A stretch of 64,000 nucleotides of DNA from Carpediemonas membranifera (lineage: Eukaryota; Fornicata): positions 434,001 through 498,000 of the forward strand of contig JAHDYR010000007.1 of assembly GCA_019828565.1 (NCBI GenBank), in the 5' to 3' direction. This document shows, piece by piece, positions 49,121 through 57,595 of the stretch (positions are counted from its first letter, which is position 1; each line of letters starts with the position of its first letter). The notes below the pieces were generated by a model that made no database searches, was not told the origin of the DNA, and saw only the letters and a program-made list of their open reading frames with translations. The position numbers and the translations under genes are program-made.

Positions 49121-49885
49121 TTACAACTCGTCGTCGTCCTCGAGGTCGTCGAGGCCGAGCGGGGGGAAGTCGCCCACCTTGACTGCGCTGGGCCGCATAA
49201 AGCCGCCGCACATGGGGGCCGCGTCGAAGTAGCGCTTGCCCTTGACCACACCGTCGTGCTTGCCGCTGGGCTCGTCGTACTCGATGCCGACCCACCAGCC
49301 AGACTTGATCTCGGGCACGACGCCGACGAAGCGGACGGTGCCGCGGCGGCCACCAAGGACCTCGACGCGGTCGCCGACGTGGATGTGCTTGGCCTCCTCC
49401 TCGTCGGTCTTGTTCTCCTTCATGTTGCGGATCTTGACGAGCCAGGGGTGGTTGGGCTCCTCGCGCTCGAGCTTCTTCTTCCAGGCGCGGTACGAGTTGT
49501 CTCTCGCCTCGTACGCCTCGTCAGAGATCTCGTACTTCTCGACCTGGCTGAGGTCCTCGAAGCCGCCGTTCTTGGCCAGCGAGTTGGGGTTCGTGTCCTG
49601 GCAGTGCAGCGTGAAGCCGTCCTGGGCGCCGAGCGAGGCGAGCGTCGCGGCGTCGTTGTCAAGCGTGCAGATGGTCTTTCCGCTGGCGTCCTGCAGCGTG
49701 AGCACCTGGAACGCGGGCTCCGTGCCCGTGCGCAGGTACACCTGGTCCTTGACCTTCTCCACGGTCCATTCGGGGTGGAAGCGCTGCTCCATGAAGACAC
49801 CGGAGATATAGTTGTGCGCGATGTGGAGCTTAACCATGTAGCTCTCGGTGGTCTTCCATTCGAGCATCTCCTTCGGGATGTTCAT
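49121..49885 (-). CDS. TBCB: Tubulin-folding cofactor B, copy 1
   Basis: This encodes 254 residues from ATG 49883-49885. The N-terminal ubiquitin-like domain spans about residues 10-90 ('VKLHIAHNYISGVFMEQRF'), followed by a helical linker. A CAP-Gly domain is at 160-235: 'VGDRVEVLGGRRGTVRFVG', 'GWWVGIEYDEPSGKHDG', 'GKRYF' and 'GGFMRPSAVKVGDFPP'. The acidic tail ends D-D-E-L, like the tubulin-mimicking D-x-I/L end of animal TBCB. With cofactor E it handles alpha-tubulin. An identical copy lies at 56644-57408. The stop codon is TAA here and TAG there, because the repeat ends within it. Confidence 0.96.
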   Translation of the reverse strand: MNIPKEMLEWKTTESYMVKLHIAHNYISGVFMEQRFHPEWTVEKVKDQVYLRTGTEPAFQVLTLQDASGKTICTLDNDAATLASLGAQDGFTLHCQDTNPNSLAKNGGFEDLSQVEKYEISDEAYEARDNSYRAWKKKLEREEPNHPWLVKIRNMKENKTDEEEAKHIHVGDRVEVLGGRRGTVRFVGVVPEIKSGWWVGIEYDEPSGKHDGVVKGKRYFDAAPMCGGFMRPSAVKVGDFPPLGLDDLEDDDEL

Positions 49886-51267
49886 CGTTGTGTTGGAATT
49901 CGGCAAATATGCTGACGAATCAATCAGATGATGGCGACAAAGGCGCCCCGCCCGGGCATGTAAAGACAGTGGCACGCGTCAGCCGGTGTTTATGATCTAA
50001 GCGCGGTTGTAGTAGCGAGCCTTCTCCTCAGCGGTCTGGTGCTTGCCGTGGCCGAGCTTGCTGCTGGTATCAATGAACTTGAGGTCAGCGGCCTCGATGT
50101 TGCGGCTGGTGGGCATGATGGCCTTGCGGAGGGTGATGACACGCTTGCTGGTGCCGATGACGGAGCCCTTGACGAGGAGGAACTCGTTGTTGATCTGGCC
50201 GTAGTGGGGGAAGCCGCCCATGGGGGTGATGGCCTTGTCGGTGAGATCGTAGGAGGTGGTGGCAGAGTTGGCGGCCTTGCCGTCGGCGAGGCGGTAGATC
50301 TGCTTGCCGGTGATGGTGCGGTGGTGGAAGCCATCCTGGCCGGAGCGGGCAACGGAGTAGCGCACGTTGGCAGGGTGCCAGGGGCCAATGCAACCGACGC
50401 GGCGGAGGCCACGGCGGGTCTTGCGGGGAAGGCGGGAGGTGCCCCAGCGGGTGGTGACGCCCTCGTAGCCGTTACCCTTGGAGACGCCGATGGTGTCGAC
50501 GAGCTCGTCCTTGGCGAAGATAGAGGAAGCGAGGACCTCCTTCTCGAAGAGGGCGTAGCCGAAGTCGACCTTCTCGGCGGCGGAGCCACCGTTGATCTGG
50601 ATCTCCATGATGTGGGCCTTCTTCTGGGAGAAGGGGACCTTGGACATCTGGGTGTGGGCGATCACGCGGACGACGGAGCAGTACTTCTTCATGCGCTCGA
50701 GCTCGGCCATGCGGGTCTTCTCGGTGGTGGCGTAGTTGGCCTTGTGGACGGAGAAGGCCTTCTTCTTGGAGTTGTAGAAGTTCTTGTACTGGCGGCGGAT
50801 AGCCTCCTCAGCGATGTGTTCGGCCCAGACGGTGGTGAGGGCGCGGAGACCGCGGGGGGTCATGGTGTAGCCGGTGATGCCGATGACGACCATGGGAGGG
50901 CAGTCGAGAACGGTAGCGGCCTCGGTAAGCTCGCGCTTATAGAGAGCGGAATCGCGGACAACGTGAGTCATGCCAGCCTTGAAGCCGATGAAGCCAGTAA
51001 GGTGAGGAGCAGCGTCCTTCATGTCCTTGGGGAAGGAACGAACGCGGCCGCGGATGTGCTTGCATCTCTTGCGGGGAAGGAAACCAAGGGAACCGTGGCG
51101 GGGAGCCTCGAACTTACGGTGAGACATTACTGCTGTCTTTCGCGAAACGCTTCAAGAGGTGTCGAGATGTGTCGAAACTTTACGACTCGGCCCGCCGGAC
51201 CCTGAAAAGCAGCCGGGCGGCGGAGGGGGACATGGTGACAAGGTATGGCCAGTTTTGGCGTGGAGTT
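49122..51267. repeat. Left arm of 2.15-kb inverted repeat
   Basis: This 2146-bp arm is the reverse complement of 55263-57407 (2145 bp). The one-base length difference is explained by a G/C run of six here (50854-50859) and five in the other arm. By eye the remaining sequence appears identical, including both non-coding spacers. The arm starts inside the stop codon of tubulin cofactor B and ends 140 bp upstream of the L3 ATG. The spacer between arms is 3995 bp. Confidence 0.93.
49997..51127 (-). CDS. RPL3: 60S ribosomal protein L3 (uL3), intact copy
   Basis: This encodes 376 residues from ATG 51125-51127. Signature segments are '[20 protein letters not shown]', '[14 protein letters not shown]', 'GVSKGNGYEGVTTRWGTSRL', 'KTRRGLRRVGCIGPWHPANV', 'SVARSGQDGFHHRT' (carrying the conserved modified-His region) and 'GGFPHYGQINNEFLL'. 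Near the normal 380-400 length. It sits by the peptidyl-transferase centre. Very strong C-ending codon bias indicates high expression. TBCB follows 112 bp downstream on the same strand. The second copy at 55403 has a one-base frameshift. Confidence 0.97.
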   Translation of the reverse strand: MSHRKFEAPRHGSLGFLPRKRCKHIRGRVRSFPKDMKDAAPHLTGFIGFKAGMTHVVRDSALYKRELTEAATVLDCPPMVVIGITGYTMTPRGLRALTTVWAEHIAEEAIRRQYKNFYNSKKKAFSVHKANYATTEKTRMAELERMKKYCSVVRVIAHTQMSKVPFSQKKAHIMEIQINGGSAAEKVDFGYALFEKEVLASSIFAKDELVDTIGVSKGNGYEGVTTRWGTSRLPRKTRRGLRRVGCIGPWHPANVRYSVARSGQDGFHHRTITGKQIYRLADGKAANSATTSYDLTDKAITPMGGFPHYGQINNEFLLVKGSVIGTSKRVITLRKAIMPTSRNIEAADLKFIDTSSKLGHGKHQTAEEKARYYNRA

Positions 51268-51411
51268 TCCAATGAATTTGGTTGTTTCACAGCCACAGCG
51301 GCGGGTTCCCCTCAGGCCAGCCTGATCTGGCCGTCAACTATCGCCACCCGCGAGTTCTACTCTCCTGCTTACGCATATGTAAAGTGCTTTATCCACATCC
51401 AGTCATGAAAC

Positions 51412-52749
51412 CTACTCAAACAACTCCTCGAGCTTGTCGGCTCCACAGAGGGACACCGTCCGGTCCCCGGATTGGCCGGAGACATTGATAATGCCGTGCC
51501 GCAGCCCGTCCACCAGGTAGTCTGCGGCATCCCCGGCATTGTCGGGCAGGAAACGATGGGCGAGAGCATCGATAGCCTCGTCAAGGGTATGTCTGGCGCG
51601 TCTATTCGACAGCGTCAAGTCGAGCATGGTGCTGATGAGCACCCCGTACGATATCTGCGACGGCTTCTTGGCAGTCTGGCTCCACTTGCTCTTGTTAAGG
51701 CTCTCAGACTTACCCAGCCCCGGCCTCCTCTCGGCCTCGGGCTGGCCGCGGCTGTGGGCCGGCACCGGGGTCGGCTCGTCACGGACGGCCGTGGGCTCCC
51801 GGCCTGGTACGAGGGAGACCCACTGGTCGCCGCCGACGCCGCCGATGTGGATGATGTTGTATCTGCGGAGGATGTTGATGTAGTCGGGGAAGTTAGTGAT
51901 GTTAAACGGCGCGAAGAGAGCAGATTTGGACGTGTGCTCGTAGAGCTTGGACGCCAGTGCTGACCGACGGACGCGGTTGGCCATCACGAGGCAGTCCTCC
52001 TGCGTGATCATGCGCCGTATCACATGGCGGGTGTCGTTCACGGAGTTGAGCTGATCCGGCGTCATGTCCGGCAGGGTAGCCTCGGGCTTGGCGGAGCGGG
52101 GCGTGGCATCGTCCTGAGCCCAGGGGCGGCCGGGCCTCGAGGGCGTCTCGGTCGGGTTCTTCACCTTGACCCACAGGTTGGCAGGAGCCTCGCCGCCGGT
52201 TTCAATGACGCCGCGGGCCTCAGCCTTGGCGATGTAGTCCTTGAAGTTCGACACCTTCGCCTTCGCGAGGAAATCAGGAGACTCCCGGCGCACAGCAGCA
52301 CCGAGAAGTACACGGGGGACGTAGGTCTTGACGTCTGGGCGCTTGATCTCGACCTGGCGCATGGCCTGGATGAGGGGTGCGAACATGGGGTCGACAGCAT
52401 CAGACGGGGGAGACACAGCGGGCGTCCGAGACAGCTTGGGAGTAACAGAAGGAGCCTGCGTCTTCGGTGTCGGGTGCTGGGCCGGAGGGGACATGCCTGG
52501 GAGGGAAACCCACGTGGGGGAATCTGGGTTGTTCAGTATGATCGCATGGTGCTTGTCGGCGAGCTTGAGGTAGCCGATGAAGGAAGCAATACCTACACGG
52601 GCAAGATCGCTGCGGTATGTCGGGAAGGCACGGTACTGTTCAGCCACAGTGCTCGCGGGGGCACCGTTGCCGCCGGTTTCAGCCGTGATCCTCTTCACAA
52701 TCTGGACGAGAGCGGAAAAATCTGGATTCTCATCTCTCAGGGGTTGCAT
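51412..52749 (-). CDS. Protein with four tandem winged-helix (LOTUS/OST-HTH-like) repeats
   Basis: This encodes 445 residues from ATG 52747-52749. Four segments of about 80 residues recur at roughly 8-83, 121-197, 238-323 and 365-440. Each ends with a helix then a beta wing: 'FIGYLKLADKHHAII...WVSL', 'FKDYIAKAEARGVIE...WVKV', 'FPDYINILRRYNIIHIGG...WVSL' and 'AADYLVDGLRHGIINVSG...TVSL'. This F-x-x-Y-L/I...G-I-I...W/T-V-S-L pattern resembles LOTUS (OST-HTH) domains, which bind G-rich RNA or Vasa-type helicases. Pro-rich linkers separate the repeats. The assignment is by pattern only; no catalytic domain is attached. It lies in the spacer of the inverted repeat. Confidence 0.75.
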   Translation of the reverse strand: MQPLRDENPDFSALVQIVKRITAETGGNGAPASTVAEQYRAFPTYRSDLARVGIASFIGYLKLADKHHAIILNNPDSPTWVSLPGMSPPAQHPTPKTQAPSVTPKLSRTPAVSPPSDAVDPMFAPLIQAMRQVEIKRPDVKTYVPRVLLGAAVRRESPDFLAKAKVSNFKDYIAKAEARGVIETGGEAPANLWVKVKNPTETPSRPGRPWAQDDATPRSAKPEATLPDMTPDQLNSVNDTRHVIRRMITQEDCLVMANRVRRSALASKLYEHTSKSALFAPFNITNFPDYINILRRYNIIHIGGVGGDQWVSLVPGREPTAVRDEPTPVPAHSRGQPEAERRPGLGKSESLNKSKWSQTAKKPSQISYGVLISTMLDLTLSNRRARHTLDEAIDALAHRFLPDNAGDAADYLVDGLRHGIINVSGQSGDRTVSLCGADKLEELFE

Positions 52750-53071
52750 GTGTGCAGGAGATGCTTGGTTGTCCAACACTGGGTGCAATCGTGGGTGCAC
52801 TTTATGTCACTCACCTTTGAGCTATTGAAGGGTCCAACAATGTGTTTATACTGCGCAACAACCTCGAATGGGACAGCCAGGTGGCCAATACCGCGAAAAT
52901 GATGAGATCTCCGCATGCACGATTCCAATTATCTCAACGTCAATCGTCTGATCAGACCGTCAACCCAACCGGGCAGCATTCTCGGCGGGCAGTGTTGTGG
53001 AACTCAACACGACGAGGAGGCATTATGAGCACTTTTGTCAAATATGATCTCCTTCCTTCTGAACTTTATGA

Positions 53072-54233
53072 TTATTCCATGCCGGTGAAGGCATCTGCGC
53101 TTCCAAGCACCAAGGATACGCCCGCCCGGACCCCGAGCGGCTCCAGCTCATGGCGTCGGAACAGTCTTGCAGTCATGCCCTTGAGCATGCTGGCGGGGAG
53201 ATCGTTAGTTGCGGGGATATGGACCGTGGCCGAGACCCACGCCCCCGGGAACAGCTTCTGAGAGCACGCGAGCTTGGCCCCTTCGTTCGAGTCAATCGAA
53301 GTCTGTACCACGCTTGAGGGGGTTGCAGTATAGCTCACGCCCGCGGCGGCCGAGACCTTCTTTCTCCCCTTGAATATCACCTTTGACTTCGCCGCAAACC
53401 GAAGGGCGCGATGCCTTGCCACACCAAACAGGGACACGCTGTTCTCAGTGAGCTTGACTCCGGCCACCCTTCCTGGGGTAGCTGGGGCGTGCTGCAGGGG
53501 CTCAAGCGCGTCCTCACTGCTCGGGAAGCATGGAACTGCATCCTCGTCCGTCTGCCCGGCATCGTCCATCATCGGCACTCTCGGCTGGACTGGGGCACAC
53601 CCATCAGACCCGACGGCGACGACAACAGACGGATTCATCGCAGACTTTGACCCAAACACAGAGGTCATCAGGTCGACGTGTCGACTGGCCGACCCCGCCC
53701 GCACGGCATAGGTGAGACCCCACTGGGCCACCCCGAACGGGCTTGCCGAGGCGACTAGCTTGTGGTGCTCAGTGAGGACCTCAGCTGCCACATACCCCGC
53801 GTTCACAAGAATGTCGGGGGTGGAGATGGCGCCGAGCGCCTGGGTCCCGGTGATGAGGCTCGCCGGCCCCTTCGTGACCTTCAGGAGGGCATTAACGTAG
53901 TCGTCATTGCCAACAAAGTCCTTGACCAGCACTCCGTTCATACCGTCCCTAGCAAGGGTGTAACCCGCCCTGGGGATGTCGTGGGAGTGGAAGGGCGTGT
54001 GGTAGAAGGAGTCTAGGCTGCGGCACGGGATCCGGCCTGGGGCAATCGATCCACTGCCGCCCGCTGTTACATGGGCCGAGTCATAGTTGGAGAATGGCGG
54101 ACATGCTGTGTAAGCGCGTGGATTCGGACGAACTTCGTTCGGCGACGAGGCTAGACGCATTCATGTCGGCAAAAACATGGTCAAATGGTGTCAGTGTGGT
54201 GCCCAGCGCTCGTTTTCCAATGTGCTCGTCCAT
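53072..54233 (-). CDS. Tom40/porin-like outer-membrane beta-barrel (intron 54106-54133)
   Basis: Exon 2 (54105-53072) follows a short exon 1 ending at 54134. Starts at 54251, 54233 or 54164 are possible, giving 383, 377 or 354 residues. After the splice comes 'TCPPFSNYDSAHV', then alternating hydrophobic/polar strands typical of a mitochondrial porin-type barrel. The C-terminal part is the best match to Tom40: 'GVSYTATPSSVVQTSIDSNE' followed by 'CSQKLFPGAWVSATVHIP' and a last strand 'VRAGVSLVLGS', equivalent to S-x-x-x-x-x-I-D-S-N-G...L-x-P-G...G-x-x-L-x-x-G. A 25-residue insert precedes the last strand. Tom40 imports proteins into mitochondria and hydrogenosome-like organelles. VDAC is the alternative. 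Confidence 0.68.
54106..54133 (-). other. 28-nt spliceosomal intron in the Tom40-like gene
   Basis: In sense orientation it starts GTTCGT and ends CGCTTACACAG. It sits in phase 1 after residues '...SSLVAER'. Both splice motifs match the other introns of the window. The unspliced frame has its own ATG at 54160, so read-through cannot be excluded from frame alone. Confidence 0.8.
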
Positions 54234-54251
54234 TGCTATGGGGGCCAGCAT

Positions 54252-54675
54252 CCGTGCTGCGTTAGAGGGCCGTGGGAGACTCACTGATCTTCACTACGGA
54301 GGCATCCTCCGTCATTGGTTCCATAAAATCAACAGATGGGCCTGATATTGAAGGGTTGCACAGTGCATTGACGTCTCTGTATGTTTGTTCAATCGATGGA
54401 TGCATTGTCGCTTTGTGGTGTTTTGACTGTCAACCGACTGCCGCCCAGGTCAGGAGTCATGCCAGAGAGTGTGCCGCGTCCATACAGGCGGTGTGTAGTG
54501 CCTTGCTGTGGTCTTAGTCGTGGCTCTTGGCTCACAGCACACTTGTCACAGTGACCAAGCTCTTTCCAACGTGCCAAATGCAATCTCGGTGGACTCGAGG
54601 TATTTGTCGACGTACGTCGTCCGCATTCGGTGTGACAACCACGGGAACAACCCTGCAAATTTACGATTGAGTAAC
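54252..54675. other. 424-bp intergenic region, no gene seen
   Basis: Upstream of the Tom40-like gene and downstream of L44 (both minus). No RNA gene, repeat or convincing ORF. Confidence 0.4.
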
Positions 54676-55027
54676 TTAACCAAGGATGATGGCAGACTTC
54701 TTCTGCTTGCGCTCAGCGCCAAGCTCGAAGTGCTTCGCGCGCTTGAGGACAACGAAGTGACGGTGCTTGCACTTGCTGCACTCAAGACGGAGAAGGATCT
54801 TCTTCGTGGTCTTGGCCTTGTTGTGCTGAACGGGCTTGGTCTGGCCACCGAAACCCCGCTGCTTGCGCACATAACGGCGCTGACCAAGAGCGGTATCGCG
54901 ACGGGCACCAGACTTGCACTGAGTGACCTTGTGGACAGTGTGGGCGTTGTCAACGGTGCAGTGGGTCTGTGTGAGCGTTAAAAACGAGGAAACTACGAAC
55001 ACGGCGGGTCTTGGGGATGTTGACCAT
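54676..55027 (-). CDS. RPL44: 60S ribosomal protein L44 (eL42) (intron 54967-55000)
   Basis: Exon 1 (55027-55001) encodes MVNIPKTRR and exon 2 (54966-54676) the other 96 residues; the 105-residue total equals the normal family length. Diagnostic parts are '[10 protein letters not shown]', '[17 protein letters not shown]', '[20 protein letters not shown]' and 'KRAKHFELG'. The C-terminal zinc knuckle (C-S-K-C) is kept. The N-terminal one reads T-H-C-T-V-D-N and has only one Cys, where most relatives have two. The spliced start M-V-N-I-P-K-T-R is the invariant family N-terminus, strong proof of the intron. Confidence 0.97.
54967..55000 (-). other. 34-nt spliceosomal intron in L44
   Basis: In sense orientation it starts GTTCGT and ends CGCTCACACAG, in phase 0 after codon 9. 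Splicing restores the invariant N-terminus of L44. This is the best-supported intron of the window. Confidence 0.97.
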
Positions 55028-55402
55028 TGCTGGATAAGAACGGAGACGAATTGAACGACATACCGGACGAACTTGAAAACCAGCTTTTTTATTTTCAACA
55101 CCAAAAATGTCCTGCACTTTTTTAAACATTGATTCTTAATCAGTTTTAAACTGGGTGAATGGAAAGACATTTGCGGGTGCTGCGGTTGTTCTTCACCCTG
55201 TTAATGTGATGGCGAGGCTAAATCGTGAAAAAAGCCATGTTCACCTGAAGGCGTTCACGCCGAACTCCACGCCAAAACTGGCCATACCTTGTCACCATGT
55301 CCCCCTCCGCCGCCCGGCTGCTTTTCAGGGTCCGGCGGGCCGAGTCGTAAAGTTTCGACACATCTCGACACCTCTTGAAGCGTTTCGCGAAAGACAGCAG
55401 TA
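55028..55402. other. 375-bp divergent region between L44 and L3 copy 2
   Basis: It contains a near-palindrome CAGTTTTAAACTGG around 55142 and several AAAAAA-G tracts, outside the repeat arm. From 55263 on it is the right repeat arm, identical to the region upstream of the intact L3. No RNA gene seen. Confidence 0.5.
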
Positions 55403-57407
55403 ATGTCTCACCGTAAGTTCGAGGCTCCCCGCCACGGTTCCCTTGGTTTCCTTCCCCGCAAGAGATGCAAGCACATCCGCGGCCGCGTTCGTTCCTTCCC
55501 CAAGGACATGAAGGACGCTGCTCCTCACCTTACTGGCTTCATCGGCTTCAAGGCTGGCATGACTCACGTTGTCCGCGATTCCGCTCTCTATAAGCGCGAG
55601 CTTACCGAGGCCGCTACCGTTCTCGACTGCCCTCCCATGGTCGTCATCGGCATCACCGGCTACACCATGACCCCCGCGGTCTCCGCGCCCTCACCACCGT
55701 CTGGGCCGAACACATCGCTGAGGAGGCTATCCGCCGCCAGTACAAGAACTTCTACAACTCCAAGAAGAAGGCCTTCTCCGTCCACAAGGCCAACTACGCC
55801 ACCACCGAGAAGACCCGCATGGCCGAGCTCGAGCGCATGAAGAAGTACTGCTCCGTCGTCCGCGTGATCGCCCACACCCAGATGTCCAAGGTCCCCTTCT
55901 CCCAGAAGAAGGCCCACATCATGGAGATCCAGATCAACGGTGGCTCCGCCGCCGAGAAGGTCGACTTCGGCTACGCCCTCTTCGAGAAGGAGGTCCTCGC
56001 TTCCTCTATCTTCGCCAAGGACGAGCTCGTCGACACCATCGGCGTCTCCAAGGGTAACGGCTACGAGGGCGTCACCACCCGCTGGGGCACCTCCCGCCTT
56101 CCCCGCAAGACCCGCCGTGGCCTCCGCCGCGTCGGTTGCATTGGCCCCTGGCACCCTGCCAACGTGCGCTACTCCGTTGCCCGCTCCGGCCAGGATGGCT
56201 TCCACCACCGCACCATCACCGGCAAGCAGATCTACCGCCTCGCCGACGGCAAGGCCGCCAACTCTGCCACCACCTCCTACGATCTCACCGACAAGGCCAT
56301 CACCCCCATGGGCGGCTTCCCCCACTACGGCCAGATCAACAACGAGTTCCTCCTCGTCAAGGGCTCCGTCATCGGCACCAGCAAGCGTGTCATCACCCTC
56401 CGCAAGGCCATCATGCCCACCAGCCGCAACATCGAGGCCGCTGACCTCAAGTTCATTGATACCAGCAGCAAGCTCGGCCACGGCAAGCACCAGACCGCTG
56501 AGGAGAAGGCTCGCTACTACAACCGCGCTTAGATCATAAACACCGGCTGACGCGTGCCACTGTCTTTACATGCCCGGGCGGGGCGCCTTTGTCGCCATCA
56601 TCTGATTGATTCGTCAGCATATTTGCCGAATTCCAACACAACGATGAACATCCCGAAGGAGATGCTCGAATGGAAGACCACCGAGAGCTACATGGTTAAG
56701 CTCCACATCGCGCACAACTATATCTCCGGTGTCTTCATGGAGCAGCGCTTCCACCCCGAATGGACCGTGGAGAAGGTCAAGGACCAGGTGTACCTGCGCA
56801 CGGGCACGGAGCCCGCGTTCCAGGTGCTCACGCTGCAGGACGCCAGCGGAAAGACCATCTGCACGCTTGACAACGACGCCGCGACGCTCGCCTCGCTCGG
56901 CGCCCAGGACGGCTTCACGCTGCACTGCCAGGACACGAACCCCAACTCGCTGGCCAAGAACGGCGGCTTCGAGGACCTCAGCCAGGTCGAGAAGTACGAG
57001 ATCTCTGACGAGGCGTACGAGGCGAGAGACAACTCGTACCGCGCCTGGAAGAAGAAGCTCGAGCGCGAGGAGCCCAACCACCCCTGGCTCGTCAAGATCC
57101 GCAACATGAAGGAGAACAAGACCGACGAGGAGGAGGCCAAGCACATCCACGTCGGCGACCGCGTCGAGGTCCTTGGTGGCCGCCGCGGCACCGTCCGCTT
57201 CGTCGGCGTCGTGCCCGAGATCAAGTCTGGCTGGTGGGTCGGCATCGAGTACGACGAGCCCAGCGGCAAGCACGACGGTGTGGTCAAGGGCAAGCGCTAC
57301 TTCGACGCGGCCCCCATGTGCGGCGGCTTTATGCGGCCCAGCGCAGTCAAGGTGGGCGACTTCCCCCCGCTCGGCCTCGACGACCTCGAGGACGACGACG
57401 AGTTGTA
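55263..57407. repeat. Right arm of 2.15-kb inverted repeat
   Basis: This 2145-bp arm mirrors 49122-51267. Identity begins at AACTCCACGCC (55263) and stops at GAGTTGTA (57407); beyond both points the flanks are unrelated. I saw no target-site duplication, terminal repeat or transposase, so this looks like segmental duplication, or an assembly fold-back, rather than a mobile element. Confidence 0.93.
55403..56532 (+). pseudogene. Ribosomal protein L3, copy 2, with one-base frameshift
   Basis: The sequence follows the intact L3 base for base except that the run of six C after ATGA is five C here (55671-55675). The frame is lost after about 91 codons ('GYTMTP') and a stop follows at 55838-55840. 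The original frame resumes from ATG 55819 to the normal end at 56532. The second half shows no other damage, which argues for either a very recent mutation or a homopolymer sequencing error. If the base is an error, this is a second functional L3. Confidence 0.85.
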
Positions 57408-57408
57408 G
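56644..57408 (+). CDS. TBCB: Tubulin-folding cofactor B, copy 2
   Basis: This encodes 254 residues identical to copy 1 (49121-49885), with the same Ubl and CAP-Gly domains and D-D-E-L end. Only the last base of the stop differs (TAG here, TAA there), because the repeat ends within the stop codon. The 3' UTR is therefore different. It follows the frameshifted L3 by 111 bp on the same strand. Confidence 0.95.
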   Translation: MNIPKEMLEWKTTESYMVKLHIAHNYISGVFMEQRFHPEWTVEKVKDQVYLRTGTEPAFQVLTLQDASGKTICTLDNDAATLASLGAQDGFTLHCQDTNPNSLAKNGGFEDLSQVEKYEISDEAYEARDNSYRAWKKKLEREEPNHPWLVKIRNMKENKTDEEEAKHIHVGDRVEVLGGRRGTVRFVGVVPEIKSGWWVGIEYDEPSGKHDGVVKGKRYFDAAPMCGGFMRPSAVKVGDFPPLGLDDLEDDDEL

Positions 57409-57595
57409 ATTAAAGGTTCATTTTTTTCTGTGCGACTATGCCGATTTCCGAGAACGACCAGGCCTCGATGCAATGATACAGACGTGTTTACATTGCTGGC
57501 AATCGTTGACTGGGCTATATCTTGTCACTCGATGGCAGAGTCACAGTTTTGGTCTTTTCTGGCAAAACAATCGTGGTTTAAGAAGAAGGCGAATA

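Noticed and set aside
50039-51205. Long plus-strand frame antisense to L3 (and its mirror at 55660-56490)
   Set aside because: Shadow of a strongly codon-biased ribosomal protein gene, present in both arms for that reason only.
49122-57407. Inverted repeat as a transposon
   Set aside because: No transposase, terminal short repeats or target-site duplication. The arms carry only housekeeping genes.
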